From DASXHD01 sp038239005 (GTDB taxonomy: Bacteria; Myxococcota_A; Polyangia; Polyangiales; Polyangiaceae), in contig JBBSFE010000003.1 of the NCBI GenBank assembly GCA_038239005.1, forward strand, positions 62,001-126,000: DNA of 64,000 bases, given 5' to 3'. A program made the position numbers and the translations under genes. Positions 7,969 through 16,197 of this stretch are shown piece after piece. The notes beneath the pieces were generated by a model, which was given only the letters and a program-made list of their open reading frames with translations, did not search any database and was not told the DNA's origin. Every line of letters starts with the position of its first letter. The stretch's first letter is position 1.

Positions 7969-8541
7969 TCAAAGCGTGAAGACGAAGTGCTTCTTGTCTT
8001 CTTTGGTGTCGAGTGTGATGTCGGCGCCGTACGAGCGGCTTCCGACGCGCGCGCCAAAGCGGATCGGGATGGGGAGCGTTGCCCCGTGCAGATCGTCGAG
8101 AAAGACGTCGACGCTGTAGCTACCGCGGGGCGGGTCGAGGCCGCCCCAAAGAACGTTCTCGATGTTTTGCCCGTAGCACGCGTCTTTTGGACAATCGCGG
8201 TCGAGGCGTAAACGCTCGGCGCCGTTGGTCGGGTGATTGTCGTCGACGAAATCGCCCGCGGGATCGCTCACGCGAAGGTCGACGTCGGCTGCGCTGTCGC
8301 CCCATGCAATCGTGAATTGAAGCGGGCCGGTTGCGATGCCGCAGCCTTCGTCGATGACGCCGTTGCAGTTGTCGTCGACCGCGTTGAAACAGATTTCCGG
8401 CCCCGTCGGCGTACACGCTTCGACGAGCGACACGCCCGCGGGCGCTTCGATGTGCGTCACCGCGAGATTCGAGGCTGTCTTCGTTGGCGTCGTGCTCGCG
8501 CCGCACGCGAGACCAAGCATCATCAAGAAGGCTTTTTTCAT
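7969..8541 (-). CDS. Lipoprotein with MopE-type motif and DUF2135/YfaP-like domain
   Basis: A 190-residue predicted lipoprotein (signal MKKAFLMMLGLACGAS, lipobox GLAC). Next come the calcium-type motif DNCNGVIDEGC, a hallmark of MopE-like and other myxobacterial surface proteins, and a beta-rich C-terminal domain. There, FTIAWGDSAADVDLRVSDP resembles DUF2135 (YfaP) domains, with paired cysteines in DCPKDACYG. Its ATG overlaps the stop of the upstream HEAT-repeat lipoprotein gene as ATGA, so the two are translationally coupled and probably work together at the cell surface. Function is unknown. Confidence 0.72.
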   Translation of the reverse strand: MKKAFLMMLGLACGASTTPTKTASNLAVTHIEAPAGVSLVEACTPTGPEICFNAVDDNCNGVIDEGCGIATGPLQFTIAWGDSAADVDLRVSDPAGDFVDDNHPTNGAERLRLDRDCPKDACYGQNIENVLWGGLDPPRGSYSVDVFLDDLHGATLPIPIRFGARVGSRSYGADITLDTKEDKKHFVFTL

Positions 8542-10661
8542 GGCGAAGGTTCGTTCACGTGCGTTTTGTCGCCGAGCGAATCCAGAACGGCGCGCTCGCC
8601 GAGCACCCAGAGAACGAGGAGAGCGTCATCGCGTTTTTTCGTGTCCTCGGTTTTGGCATCGGCGATGAGCTTGGCACGAAGGCGCACGCGCGTCGTCGTG
8701 TGTGGACCGGTTTCGAACTCCCCCGATTGCCGCAATTGGTACGAAAGCCCCTGGAGAACCCACTCTTGTTTCGCGCCGCGGAACGTCACGCTGCGCGCGG
8801 CCACGGCGAGCGTCGCGATGCGTGCGAGCGCGCCGCTGTCGTAGAAATCTTCGGTGAATGTGGGGACGCTCTGCGCGTAGAGCTGACGAAGCGGCTCGAG
8901 CGGCGGCGGCGCAGCAGCACCTTCCGTGTCGCTTGCTTCGTATGCCGCGAACACTTTCGCGACCGAGGGCTCGTCACCGCCGAAGAGGAGTGCGAGCGCG
9001 GCGTCGTGCACGAGCGTTTTGTCTTTGAGCATCTCGATGAGGCGCGTTCGCTCCGAAGCAGCAAGGCCGCCTTGGCCGAGGAGGCGCGCCGTTTGGTGCC
9101 GCGCTTCGGGCTCCAACTTCGGCGCGAGAAGCGACACGAGCGCGGCGTCATCGCGGCTGTTTGGACGCTGCGATAGCCCGAGGAGCCAACAGCTGCGCTC
9201 GAGCTCGCGCTTTCGATCGACGCCGAACGCGCGCACTTTCGAGACGATGTCGCGCCGCGCCGGGCCCTCCGCGAGCGCGCCAACGGCGTTGCACGCTTCG
9301 ATGCGTGCAGCTTCGCTGCTCCTGCCGTCGTCGGCGAGCTTGACGAGCAACGGTATCGCTTTCGCGTCGCCGAGCTCGGCAAAACCTTGTGCCGCGCCTG
9401 CTGTGAGAGCGCGATAGACCATCCCTTCGATCGCGTGCCCACCTTGCATGAGCGCGTCCAACGATGCGTCGAACGCCGCGGGTTTTCGCGCGAGCTGCTT
9501 CGCGAGTGTCGCAAACGCCGATGCGTCGTGGCTTCGCCCGAGATAACGAAGCGCACTCTGCGCCGAAGCGTACGCCTCGGGAAACGACGGCGCTCCACTG
9601 CCGGGAATCGCGTCGTGCGGATCGGCGAGCGTGCGCAAGAGCGGCGCAGCCTGCGGCGACTCGACCGCCACGAGCAACCTGAGCGCGTTCGCGTGCGGTT
9701 GCGGGTGCGCGTGCATCCACGCCGTCACGGGCGCTTCGACCATCTCGCGAAGCTGCACACGTGCCTCGGGGTGCATCAGCGCGAGCTCCGCGAGCATGCG
9801 CGCGCAGCTCACGCGCTCGCGATCGTCGCGCCGAAGCGGGACCACGTTCGGATCGCCTGCGTCGTAAATCTTCGTGGGGTCCTCGCCGAGGCGCCACGCG
9901 AGGTGCGGCGCCGCGCGCATGTCGCCGAGCTCTGCCAAACGAAATGCAGCTTCCGTCCGAAAGTGCGGGTGCGTCGCGTGATCCGCGTAGTGCGCGAGCG
10001 CCGGTGCCGCGCGCGGATCCGGAACGGCGTGCAGACGTTGGAACAAATACTCGAGGACCGCGAAATCCTTGCTCGGGTCGAGCGCCTCTGCGGCCGCGGC
10101 GAGGATGGCGCCGTCTCCGGAGTCTTCGGTGAGCGCGCGAACGATCACGGCGCGCGTCTTCGCGTCCGCTGCGGCGAGCGCCCCGGCCATCACCATGCGG
10201 CGCGAGCGCGCCAAATCTTCCGACACCGTCGCCGCGGCAAGCAGCTTCGCAAACACCACCGCATCGAAAGCCGCGCTGCCGTCGAGCTTCTTCACGTGCG
10301 TGAGCTCACCCGAATCGTGGAGCGCGAGCGCAGCCGCCGCGACTCGCACGTCGCCCGCGCGCACGAGCGCCCATGCGGCCGCGGCCTTCTCCCCTGCCCC
10401 TTCGGCGTGTGTGACGCGCTCCGCAATCGCTTCGAAAAGCGGAGCGAGCTTCACCGGCTCGTACTCGAGCAGCGCCGCGAGCCCGCGCATCCGCTCCTCG
10501 GCCGACTTGCTCTTCAGCGCCGCGGTCGCGAGCTTGAGCCCTTCGTCGTCCTGGGCACGGGCGTGCGACTCCAGCGTATTTTGCTCCGGAACCGCGATCG
10601 GCGCCCCTCCGCCGCACGCCAATAAAAGCGTGCATAGTGCAATTACGGAGGACCGAGCCAT
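8538..10661 (-). CDS. HEAT-repeat lipoprotein
   Basis: A 707-residue alpha-helical repeat protein with a lipoprotein signal (MARSSVIALCTLLLACGGG, lipobox LLAC). The body is a solenoid of HEAT-like repeats such as FRTEAAFRLAELGDMRAAPHL. HEAT solenoids act as protein-binding scaffolds. It is paralogous to the 894-residue HEAT protein at 12180-14864: both share AEIGD/AELGD-RA-P-LAWR, a conserved ASLDALMQGG/ASLMQGG segment, and a related C-terminus (TRVRLRAKLIADAK here, TRVQFRVRLINDAK there). Its stop overlaps the start of the MopE/DUF2135 lipoprotein gene. The divergent gene at 10704 is 42 bases away. Confidence 0.83.
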   Translation of the reverse strand: MARSSVIALCTLLLACGGGAPIAVPEQNTLESHARAQDDEGLKLATAALKSKSAEERMRGLAALLEYEPVKLAPLFEAIAERVTHAEGAGEKAAAAWALVRAGDVRVAAAALALHDSGELTHVKKLDGSAAFDAVVFAKLLAAATVSEDLARSRRMVMAGALAAADAKTRAVIVRALTEDSGDGAILAAAAEALDPSKDFAVLEYLFQRLHAVPDPRAAPALAHYADHATHPHFRTEAAFRLAELGDMRAAPHLAWRLGEDPTKIYDAGDPNVVPLRRDDRERVSCARMLAELALMHPEARVQLREMVEAPVTAWMHAHPQPHANALRLLVAVESPQAAPLLRTLADPHDAIPGSGAPSFPEAYASAQSALRYLGRSHDASAFATLAKQLARKPAAFDASLDALMQGGHAIEGMVYRALTAGAAQGFAELGDAKAIPLLVKLADDGRSSEAARIEACNAVGALAEGPARRDIVSKVRAFGVDRKRELERSCWLLGLSQRPNSRDDAALVSLLAPKLEPEARHQTARLLGQGGLAASERTRLIEMLKDKTLVHDAALALLFGGDEPSVAKVFAAYEASDTEGAAAPPPLEPLRQLYAQSVPTFTEDFYDSGALARIATLAVAARSVTFRGAKQEWVLQGLSYQLRQSGEFETGPHTTTRVRLRAKLIADAKTEDTKKRDDALLVLWVLGERAVLDSLGDKTHVNEPSP

Positions 10662-10703
10662 CGACCTTGGCCGCGATACTGTCAGAAGTTACTCTGGCGC
10701 GCC

Positions 10704-11684
10704 ATGAGACGAGCCATCGCGCTTTCGACAGTTTCCGTCATCATCGTTTTGATCGCCGCGTGCAAGCCCTCCGCCGGCAGCGCGTGCACCGAGAACGCGA
10801 AGACATGCGACACGCCAACCTCACGCATGGCGTGCGTGAACAACAAGTACGTGCCCGAAACGTGCAAAGGCGAAGGCGGCTGCAAAGAGACCCCGAGCGG
10901 CACCACATGCGACTCGGCAAAAGGCGACGTCGGCGACACGTGCGCGTCCGCGAACAACTTCGCGTGCTCCACCGACGGAAAGTCGAAGCTCCGCTGCGAG
11001 GACGGGCACTTCGCGTTCGTTCAACGCTGCAGCAAAGACGGCTGCACCGTCGGCGACACCGCAACCGCTCACTGCAACGACCCATACGGAAAAGTCGGCG
11101 ACGACTGCAAGTACAACAAGAACGCGAGCGAGCGCGCGAACGGCGCATGCAACGAAGACTTCAAGAGCGAGCTCCGGTGCAAAGACGGCAAGATGTCGCT
11201 CACCAACAAATGCCGCGGCGAAGCCGGCTGCGTCCCGCTCACGACGGGCCCGTGGTGCGATCGCTCGATGGCCGAGCCTGGCGACAACTGCGACGCCAAC
11301 ACTCCCGAATTTTCCGTGGGCTGCTTGGCCTCGAAAGAAAAAATCCTCACGTGCGTTGGCGGCAAGCTCACGCGCGAGGTTCGCTGCGGCGGCGAAGGCA
11401 AATGCTACGTGCGCCAGTACGGCCAAGACGGCTTCAGCCACTACCAAGCCGTGTGCGATCAATCGCTCGCCGAAGTCGGTGAAGACTGCATCAAAGACGG
11501 CGGCCTCGCGTGCCAAACCGATCTCACCGCGCGCCTCGTCTGCTCGAACGGTAAGTTCGCAGTCGACAAGCCGTGCAACATGAAAGTCGCCCACAAGAAG
11601 GACGAACCCGATCGCTCGGGCTGCATGGTCCACGCCCCAGACGGCTCCCCGTTCGGCTGCGAGGACGAGAAGCCAAAAAAGTAA
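10704..11684 (+). CDS. Cys-rich repeat lipoprotein
   Basis: A 326-residue lipoprotein (signal MRRAIALSTVSVIIVLIAAC, lipobox IAAC). The mature part is built from about five imperfect modules of 50-60 residues, each with a pattern like GD-x-C, then C, then LRCxDG, then C and a GC pair (for example SKLRCEDGHFAF, SELRCKDGKMSL, ARLVCSNGKFAV). The even, regular cysteines suggest disulfide-locked extracellular modules. No enzyme motif is visible. It is transcribed away from the HEAT-repeat lipoprotein gene across a 42-base divergent gap and convergently with the nucleotidyltransferase-like gene. Adhesion or surface display is a guess. Confidence 0.75.
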   Translation: MRRAIALSTVSVIIVLIAACKPSAGSACTENAKTCDTPTSRMACVNNKYVPETCKGEGGCKETPSGTTCDSAKGDVGDTCASANNFACSTDGKSKLRCEDGHFAFVQRCSKDGCTVGDTATAHCNDPYGKVGDDCKYNKNASERANGACNEDFKSELRCKDGKMSLTNKCRGEAGCVPLTTGPWCDRSMAEPGDNCDANTPEFSVGCLASKEKILTCVGGKLTREVRCGGEGKCYVRQYGQDGFSHYQAVCDQSLAEVGEDCIKDGGLACQTDLTARLVCSNGKFAVDKPCNMKVAHKKDEPDRSGCMVHAPDGSPFGCEDEKPKK

Positions 11685-11690
11685 TTGGCG

Positions 11691-12164
11691 TCAGCGCCGC
11701 TTGCGCGTCGGTCGTGGCGGCGCCGGTGGCGGGTTTCGCGCCGCGTGCACTTTGTCGCGCAGCGTCGAGAGCATTTCGGGGTGAACCTCGGCGAGGTACC
11801 GCTCCACCGCAGCGATGTCGACTTTTGTCTCCAGCACGATGCGCGCAAGGTCCGCGAAGTGTTCGACCTCGTCTTCTCCGCGCGTGAACACGTACATCGC
11901 CTCGGGCGCCTCACTACGGTTGACCGGAGTGACGCTTCGAAACCCAGCTTCTATGAGAGCGTCGATGGCTCCGAACGCGTCATCCGTCGTCACGACGACA
12001 TCCAAGTGACGTGTCATTCGCGGCAAGCCGCGGACGCCGAGAGCGGTTGGTCCGATCACTGCGAATAGAACCTCGCTCACCAGCAGCGCGTCGAGGGCGC
12101 GACGCGAGCTTTCTCTGAAGGTGGTCTTTTTCCCCGTTACGACGTCGACCTCGAGAAGATCCAC
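11691..12164 (-). CDS. Nucleotidyltransferase-fold (AbiEii/MNT-like) protein
   Basis: A 157-residue soluble protein from a GTG start. The segment VIGPTALGVRGLPRMTRHLDVVV resembles the nucleotidyltransferase-fold core G-G-A-L-x-x-x-G-R-x-T-x-DxD found in AbiEii and DUF1814 proteins, though the second acidic residue of the DxD pair is replaced (HLDVVV), so catalysis is uncertain. The C-terminus is a basic, Pro-rich tail (PPPAPPRPTRKRR). No partner antitoxin is adjacent: the next gene upstream is the opposite-strand lipoprotein, and 15 bases separate it from the HEAT protein end. Function is unknown. Confidence 0.62.
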   Translation of the reverse strand: MDLLEVDVVTGKKTTFRESSRRALDALLVSEVLFAVIGPTALGVRGLPRMTRHLDVVVTTDDAFGAIDALIEAGFRSVTPVNRSEAPEAMYVFTRGEDEVEHFADLARIVLETKVDIAAVERYLAEVHPEMLSTLRDKVHAARNPPPAPPRPTRKRR

Positions 12165-12179
12165 GTCGTGATCATAGCG

Positions 12180-14864
12180 TTATTTCGGCGGGATGACGTT
12201 TCCGCCCGGCGACGCGCTCGTGGCGTCCGGGATTTTCTGCTCGGTCATCTTCGGGTTCATGACCTCGAAGAAGGCGCGACGCGCGAGCTCGCCGAGCGTG
12301 CCCGGCTCGTTGCGAAGCGCCATGAGCACGCCCTTCTCCTTCATGAACTTGAGGATGATGATGGCGTCCTTCTGCTTCTTCGGGTCCGCGCCTTTGGCGT
12401 CGTTGATGAGGCGCACGCGGAACTGAACGCGCGTGATCGAGTGCGGGCCGTTGTCGAAGACGATGCCTTGGATGTCGCGCTCGAGAATCATGCGCGGCCA
12501 ATCTTGATAGGCGTTGTTCACCTTCGTGAAGCGGCATGCGTCGGCGTTGGCGATCCAGCGCGCGACGTTGCCGACTTCGTAGTCCTTGTCGGACCAGTAG
12601 CCGAAGCTCTTGTCGTAGAGGACTTTGAGGTTCTCCATCGCCTCGGTGGACGAGCCGTTGTACTGCGCGAGCGCACGTGCAGCGGTGTCCGGGTCGGCGC
12701 CGATGAGGAGCGCGAGCATCGCGTAGTCGCGGATGCTGCTGTCTTTCATCATGTCCATCAGCTTCGGAACGATCGCCGGCTCGACGCCACCGAATCCGAT
12801 CGCGCGCGCTGTCTGTGCGGCGACCTGCGGATCGACCGTTGGCGTGATGAGGTCGACGAGGCCTGCGTTCGCCTGCTGCACCGGGCGGTGAATGAGCGCC
12901 TCGAGATAGCAGCCGCGAATGAGCTGCGATTTGTCGTCGGTCTTGTTGAAGTCGTGCACCTTCTTGACGACCTCACGCATGTTCTCGTCGGTCGCGACCC
13001 ACGAGAGCGCGAAGCACGCTTCGTAGCGTGAGTCTTCGTTGCCCATGGTGTCTTCGATGTGCTTGATGAGCATCGGGTACGCCTTGGGATCACCCCACTG
13101 CGCGAAACCATCGGCCGCGCCCTTCGCGAGCGCCTTCACTGACTCGCCGATGATCGCGAGGCCACCTTGCATGAGCGACGCTTGCGACACGTCGAGCTTC
13201 GGCGGGCGGCGCATGATCTGCTTCGAGAGCACGTCCCATGCGGGCGGGTCTTGCATCCAGCCGATGTAACGAAGCGCGCTTTGCGCCGTCGTGAATGCGC
13301 TCGGCATCGGCGGCTGCGCGCCTTCCGGCGGGAGCGTTTCGGTGGGGTCGGCCCAGCGGCGAAGCTTCGTCAGCACCTTTGGCGACTTCGTCACCGCGAG
13401 GACGCGGAGACCGTTCGCGAGCGGCTCGGGGTGCGACGTCACCCAAAAGAGCACTTGGTCTTCCGATTGCGCGCGGATCTCGTCCATCTTTTCGGGATGG
13501 AGAATGGCGAGGTCGGCGAGCATGCGCGCGCCGATGGTTCGCTCTTTGTCGTCGCGCGACATCATCTGAATCTCTTCGCGCGCGTCGTTCTTGTAGAGCT
13601 TCTCCGGGTCTTGCGTCATGCGCCACGCGAGCACGGGCACCGCGCGCAAATCGCCGATCTCGGCCATGCGCATCGCCGCTTCTGTCTTCCAGTGCGGGTG
13701 CGGATTGGTGTCGATGTACTTTTGGAGATATTCGCCGCCGCGCGGGTCTTCGAGGTCCGCGAGCATGTCGAAGATTTGCTTCGTCTGGAAAAACTCGTGG
13801 CCCTTCTGGATGGAGCGGAGCGCGAGCAAGAGCCCGTTGGCGCCGACGCCGTCACGAAGTGCTTCGAGAAATTTCGTGCGTGAGTCTTTGTCGGCGTTGT
13901 CGAGCGCCTTCAAAAGCGGCCCAATCGACGCTTCGTTCGCGATGCGTCCAAGCCCGACCGCCGCTTCACGACCGACAGCAGGCTGCTTGTCTTGCACGAG
14001 CTGGACGAGCGTGGCCGTCCATTTCGGATCGCTCGTGCGCGAGAGAATCGTTGCGATGAGCTGACGCATGCTCTCGCTCGGGTCGTTCGCGTAGGTCGCG
14101 AGCTTGTCGAGCGTGACCATGCCGGCGAGCGTGTCCGGATCGAACGCAGGGTATCCGTCGAGCCGCTGAATCGTCGCGAGGTGCCCGATGCGGTACTCGC
14201 TGAGCACGTCGTCGAATGCCGTGGGCTCTTTGAGCACGCAAAGCGCCCAAGCGATTTGCGGCTTGTCGGTGCTGTCGGCTTCTTTCAGGGCTTTGAGCAG
14301 CGCGGGCTTGGCGATGTCTGCTTTGGGCGAGCCGTATTCGCTGAGGGCTTGCGCGGCGCGGTTGCGAACCTTGTGCTCGGAGTGCGCGAGACCTTTTTCG
14401 ATGATCGTCTTGAGACCTTGGTCGTCTTTGGCCCAGGCAAGCTCTGCGAAAGCGTCTTCTTGAAGCGGGATGACGTCGTCGCGCTTGGCCCACTCGCGCC
14501 ATTTCGGAAGCTGATCGGGCTTCGGAAGGACCGCGATCGCCTTTCGCTCGGCGTTGATCTGATCGACCGACATCTTGTCGGTCTCGCCCTTGGCCGCGAG
14601 GACCGCGAGGACGACGCCGCCAATGACGACGGCAAGCGCGAGCATGATGATGATCGGTTTGGTCGCGCCTTTTTTGAAATTCCCATCACCCGGATCGAAA
14701 GACCCGCCTCCGCCCATGCCGCCCGGTGCCATTGGCTGCGCGGGCTGATCAGGAATGTCCGCGTCGTCGGGCGGCCACTTCGCTGCTTCGACCCTCGGCG
14801 CGTCAGCGCCGGAGCCATGAACCAGCGGGGGTTTGGGCGTGACTGCTGCAACGTCGACGTGCAT
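12180..14864 (-). CDS. Membrane-anchored HEAT-repeat protein
   Basis: From ATG 14864 this is an 894-residue protein. The first 65 residues are acidic and Pro/Gly-rich, one membrane helix follows (about 70-91, IIIMLALAVVIGGVVLAVLA), then a long HEAT-repeat solenoid, so most of it should be periplasmic. The frame stays open to 15422, but that part lies opposite the lipoprotein gene at 14971 and does not look like real protein, hence the chosen start. It is the larger paralogue of the HEAT lipoprotein at 8538-10661. Repeats include HWKTEAAMRMAEIGDLRAVP. A divergent gap of 106 bases (14865-14970) should hold both promoters. The role is likely scaffolding. Confidence 0.82.
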   Translation of the reverse strand: MHVDVAAVTPKPPLVHGSGADAPRVEAAKWPPDDADIPDQPAQPMAPGGMGGGGSFDPGDGNFKKGATKPIIIMLALAVVIGGVVLAVLAAKGETDKMSVDQINAERKAIAVLPKPDQLPKWREWAKRDDVIPLQEDAFAELAWAKDDQGLKTIIEKGLAHSEHKVRNRAAQALSEYGSPKADIAKPALLKALKEADSTDKPQIAWALCVLKEPTAFDDVLSEYRIGHLATIQRLDGYPAFDPDTLAGMVTLDKLATYANDPSESMRQLIATILSRTSDPKWTATLVQLVQDKQPAVGREAAVGLGRIANEASIGPLLKALDNADKDSRTKFLEALRDGVGANGLLLALRSIQKGHEFFQTKQIFDMLADLEDPRGGEYLQKYIDTNPHPHWKTEAAMRMAEIGDLRAVPVLAWRMTQDPEKLYKNDAREEIQMMSRDDKERTIGARMLADLAILHPEKMDEIRAQSEDQVLFWVTSHPEPLANGLRVLAVTKSPKVLTKLRRWADPTETLPPEGAQPPMPSAFTTAQSALRYIGWMQDPPAWDVLSKQIMRRPPKLDVSQASLMQGGLAIIGESVKALAKGAADGFAQWGDPKAYPMLIKHIEDTMGNEDSRYEACFALSWVATDENMREVVKKVHDFNKTDDKSQLIRGCYLEALIHRPVQQANAGLVDLITPTVDPQVAAQTARAIGFGGVEPAIVPKLMDMMKDSSIRDYAMLALLIGADPDTAARALAQYNGSSTEAMENLKVLYDKSFGYWSDKDYEVGNVARWIANADACRFTKVNNAYQDWPRMILERDIQGIVFDNGPHSITRVQFRVRLINDAKGADPKKQKDAIIILKFMKEKGVLMALRNEPGTLGELARRAFFEVMNPKMTEQKIPDATSASPGGNVIPPK

Positions 14865-14970
14865 GTTCGGCCTCTCCACGCTCCGCGGAGCTCCAAGAGC
14901 CTCCCGAAACGCCGTGACGATACCGCAAACGCGCTGCGTAAAGCGCAAAATTCCCGTAGTGTGAATCACC

Positions 14971-15789
14971 ATGAAAGCGCGGACCTGGCTTCTCTTTTTC
15001 GCTTCGCTTGGCGCCTGCAACACCGACACCTTCGACAGTGGGGACGGCGGCGACGCCAGCTCGGACTCGCGCGACGAAATTCCGCCCGTCGGCGGGGGCG
15101 ACGGCAGCATCACGGACGCCAAGAAGGACGTCGTCACGGTCATCCCGCGCTTCTGCGACAACATCGATGCGGCCTTCTGCGCCGACTTCGACATCCCCAA
15201 TGACGCAGGCGCGGGTTTCACCCCGCCGAATGTCGCCTCTCCGTATGCGGCCTTCTTTGTCGCCTCGGCGGTCCCCAAGAACAAGCCGATGAGCTTCGAG
15301 GTCGACATCCCCGCCGACGCAAGTGGTGGCTTCGCAAACATCGAAGCCTTGCCCGCGAAGTTCGCCGCGACGGCGATGGTCGTCGACCTCGACATCAACC
15401 TGCCGCATTTCACGACCGCCACCCCTGCGATTTTCGCTTTCGCATTCGGAGTGCCGTCGCCCGACTCCGCGCGCTACGGCATCGCTTGGGTGGGCAGCGA
15501 GTGGGTGCTCACCAACGGCTTCTCGGGCACCGGCTACTTTGCGACGCAGCCCGCGACCGGCACGTGGGTGCACGCGCAGCTCGTCATCACCCTCACCGTG
15601 CCGGGCAACGTCGTGGCCGTCGTCGATGGGCAGACGACGACGATCCCCGTCACGGATACGACGGGAACGGACAGTGGCGCAGGCTCGTATCCCGTCCGGC
15701 TGGGCCTCGGCGTCGTGCGTCAAAACACGCAGCCCCCAGCGGCTCCCCAGACCGTTCTCTACGATAACGTCGTCGTCACGCTGAAGTGA
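14971..15789 (+). CDS. Lipoprotein with lectin-like beta domain, unknown function
   Basis: A 272-residue lipoprotein (signal MKARTWLLFFASLGAC, lipobox LGAC) with the acidic, Gly/Asp/Ser-rich linker common after myxobacterial lipoprotein cysteines (FDSGDGGDASSDSRDE). The rest is beta-rich, with a GTWVHAQLVITL stretch and the end TVLYDNVVVTLK, as in concanavalin A-like jelly-roll domains that end on a strand of this kind. No catalytic residues are recognisable. Its stop overlaps the Nudix gene start by one base (TGATG), so the two are probably co-transcribed although their roles look unrelated. Confidence 0.68.
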   Translation: MKARTWLLFFASLGACNTDTFDSGDGGDASSDSRDEIPPVGGGDGSITDAKKDVVTVIPRFCDNIDAAFCADFDIPNDAGAGFTPPNVASPYAAFFVASAVPKNKPMSFEVDIPADASGGFANIEALPAKFAATAMVVDLDINLPHFTTATPAIFAFAFGVPSPDSARYGIAWVGSEWVLTNGFSGTGYFATQPATGTWVHAQLVITLTVPGNVVAVVDGQTTTIPVTDTTGTDSGAGSYPVRLGLGVVRQNTQPPAAPQTVLYDNVVVTLK

Positions 15790-16193
15790 TGGAGGCACTC
15801 GTGACGGTCGTCGTTGCGGCGGCGATTGTCGTCGAGCACGAGCGCGTTCTCATCACGCAACGAAAACGCGGAAGCCACCTCGAAGGGCTTTGGGAATTTC
15901 CCGGAGGCAAAGTCGAGGACGGCGAAGATCCGAAACAGGCGCTCGTGCGCGAGATGCGGGAAGAGCTCGGGCTCGACGTGATCGTCGGCGACGTCGTCGA
16001 CGTGACGTTTCATCGGTACGAAGCGAAATCGGTTCTCCTCCTCTTCTATGCAGCGATGCGCTCGACCGCCGCGAAACCACGAGCGCTCGATGTCGCTGCG
16101 TTCGAATGGGCGAGTGCGGCTGAGCTCGATCCTGCGCGCTTTCCCGCGGCCGACGTCGCAGTGCTCGACAAGGTGCGACGTTTGGTAGGGTGA
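15789..16193 (+). CDS. mutT: MutT-type Nudix hydrolase
   Basis: A 134-residue Nudix hydrolase, most likely 8-oxo-dGTP diphosphatase, which cleans oxidised nucleotides from the pool. The Nudix box is complete: GGKVEDGEDPKQALVREM followed by REELGLDV. The N-terminal strand pattern (VVVAAAIVVEHERVLITQRK) and WEFPGGK match MutT. The ATG at 15789 overlaps the preceding stop; a GTG three bases earlier (15786) would add one residue. The M16 peptidase gene follows after four bases, so the lipoprotein, mutT and peptidase genes look like one transcript. Confidence 0.9.
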   Translation: MEALVTVVVAAAIVVEHERVLITQRKRGSHLEGLWEFPGGKVEDGEDPKQALVREMREELGLDVIVGDVVDVTFHRYEAKSVLLLFYAAMRSTAAKPRALDVAAFEWASAAELDPARFPAADVAVLDKVRRLVG

Positions 16194-16197
16194 GCGA

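Noticed and set aside
14865..15422. N-terminal extension of the large HEAT protein to 15422
   Set aside because: The added part is opposite the lipoprotein gene, is not conserved-looking, and the membrane-anchor layout starts naturally at 14864.
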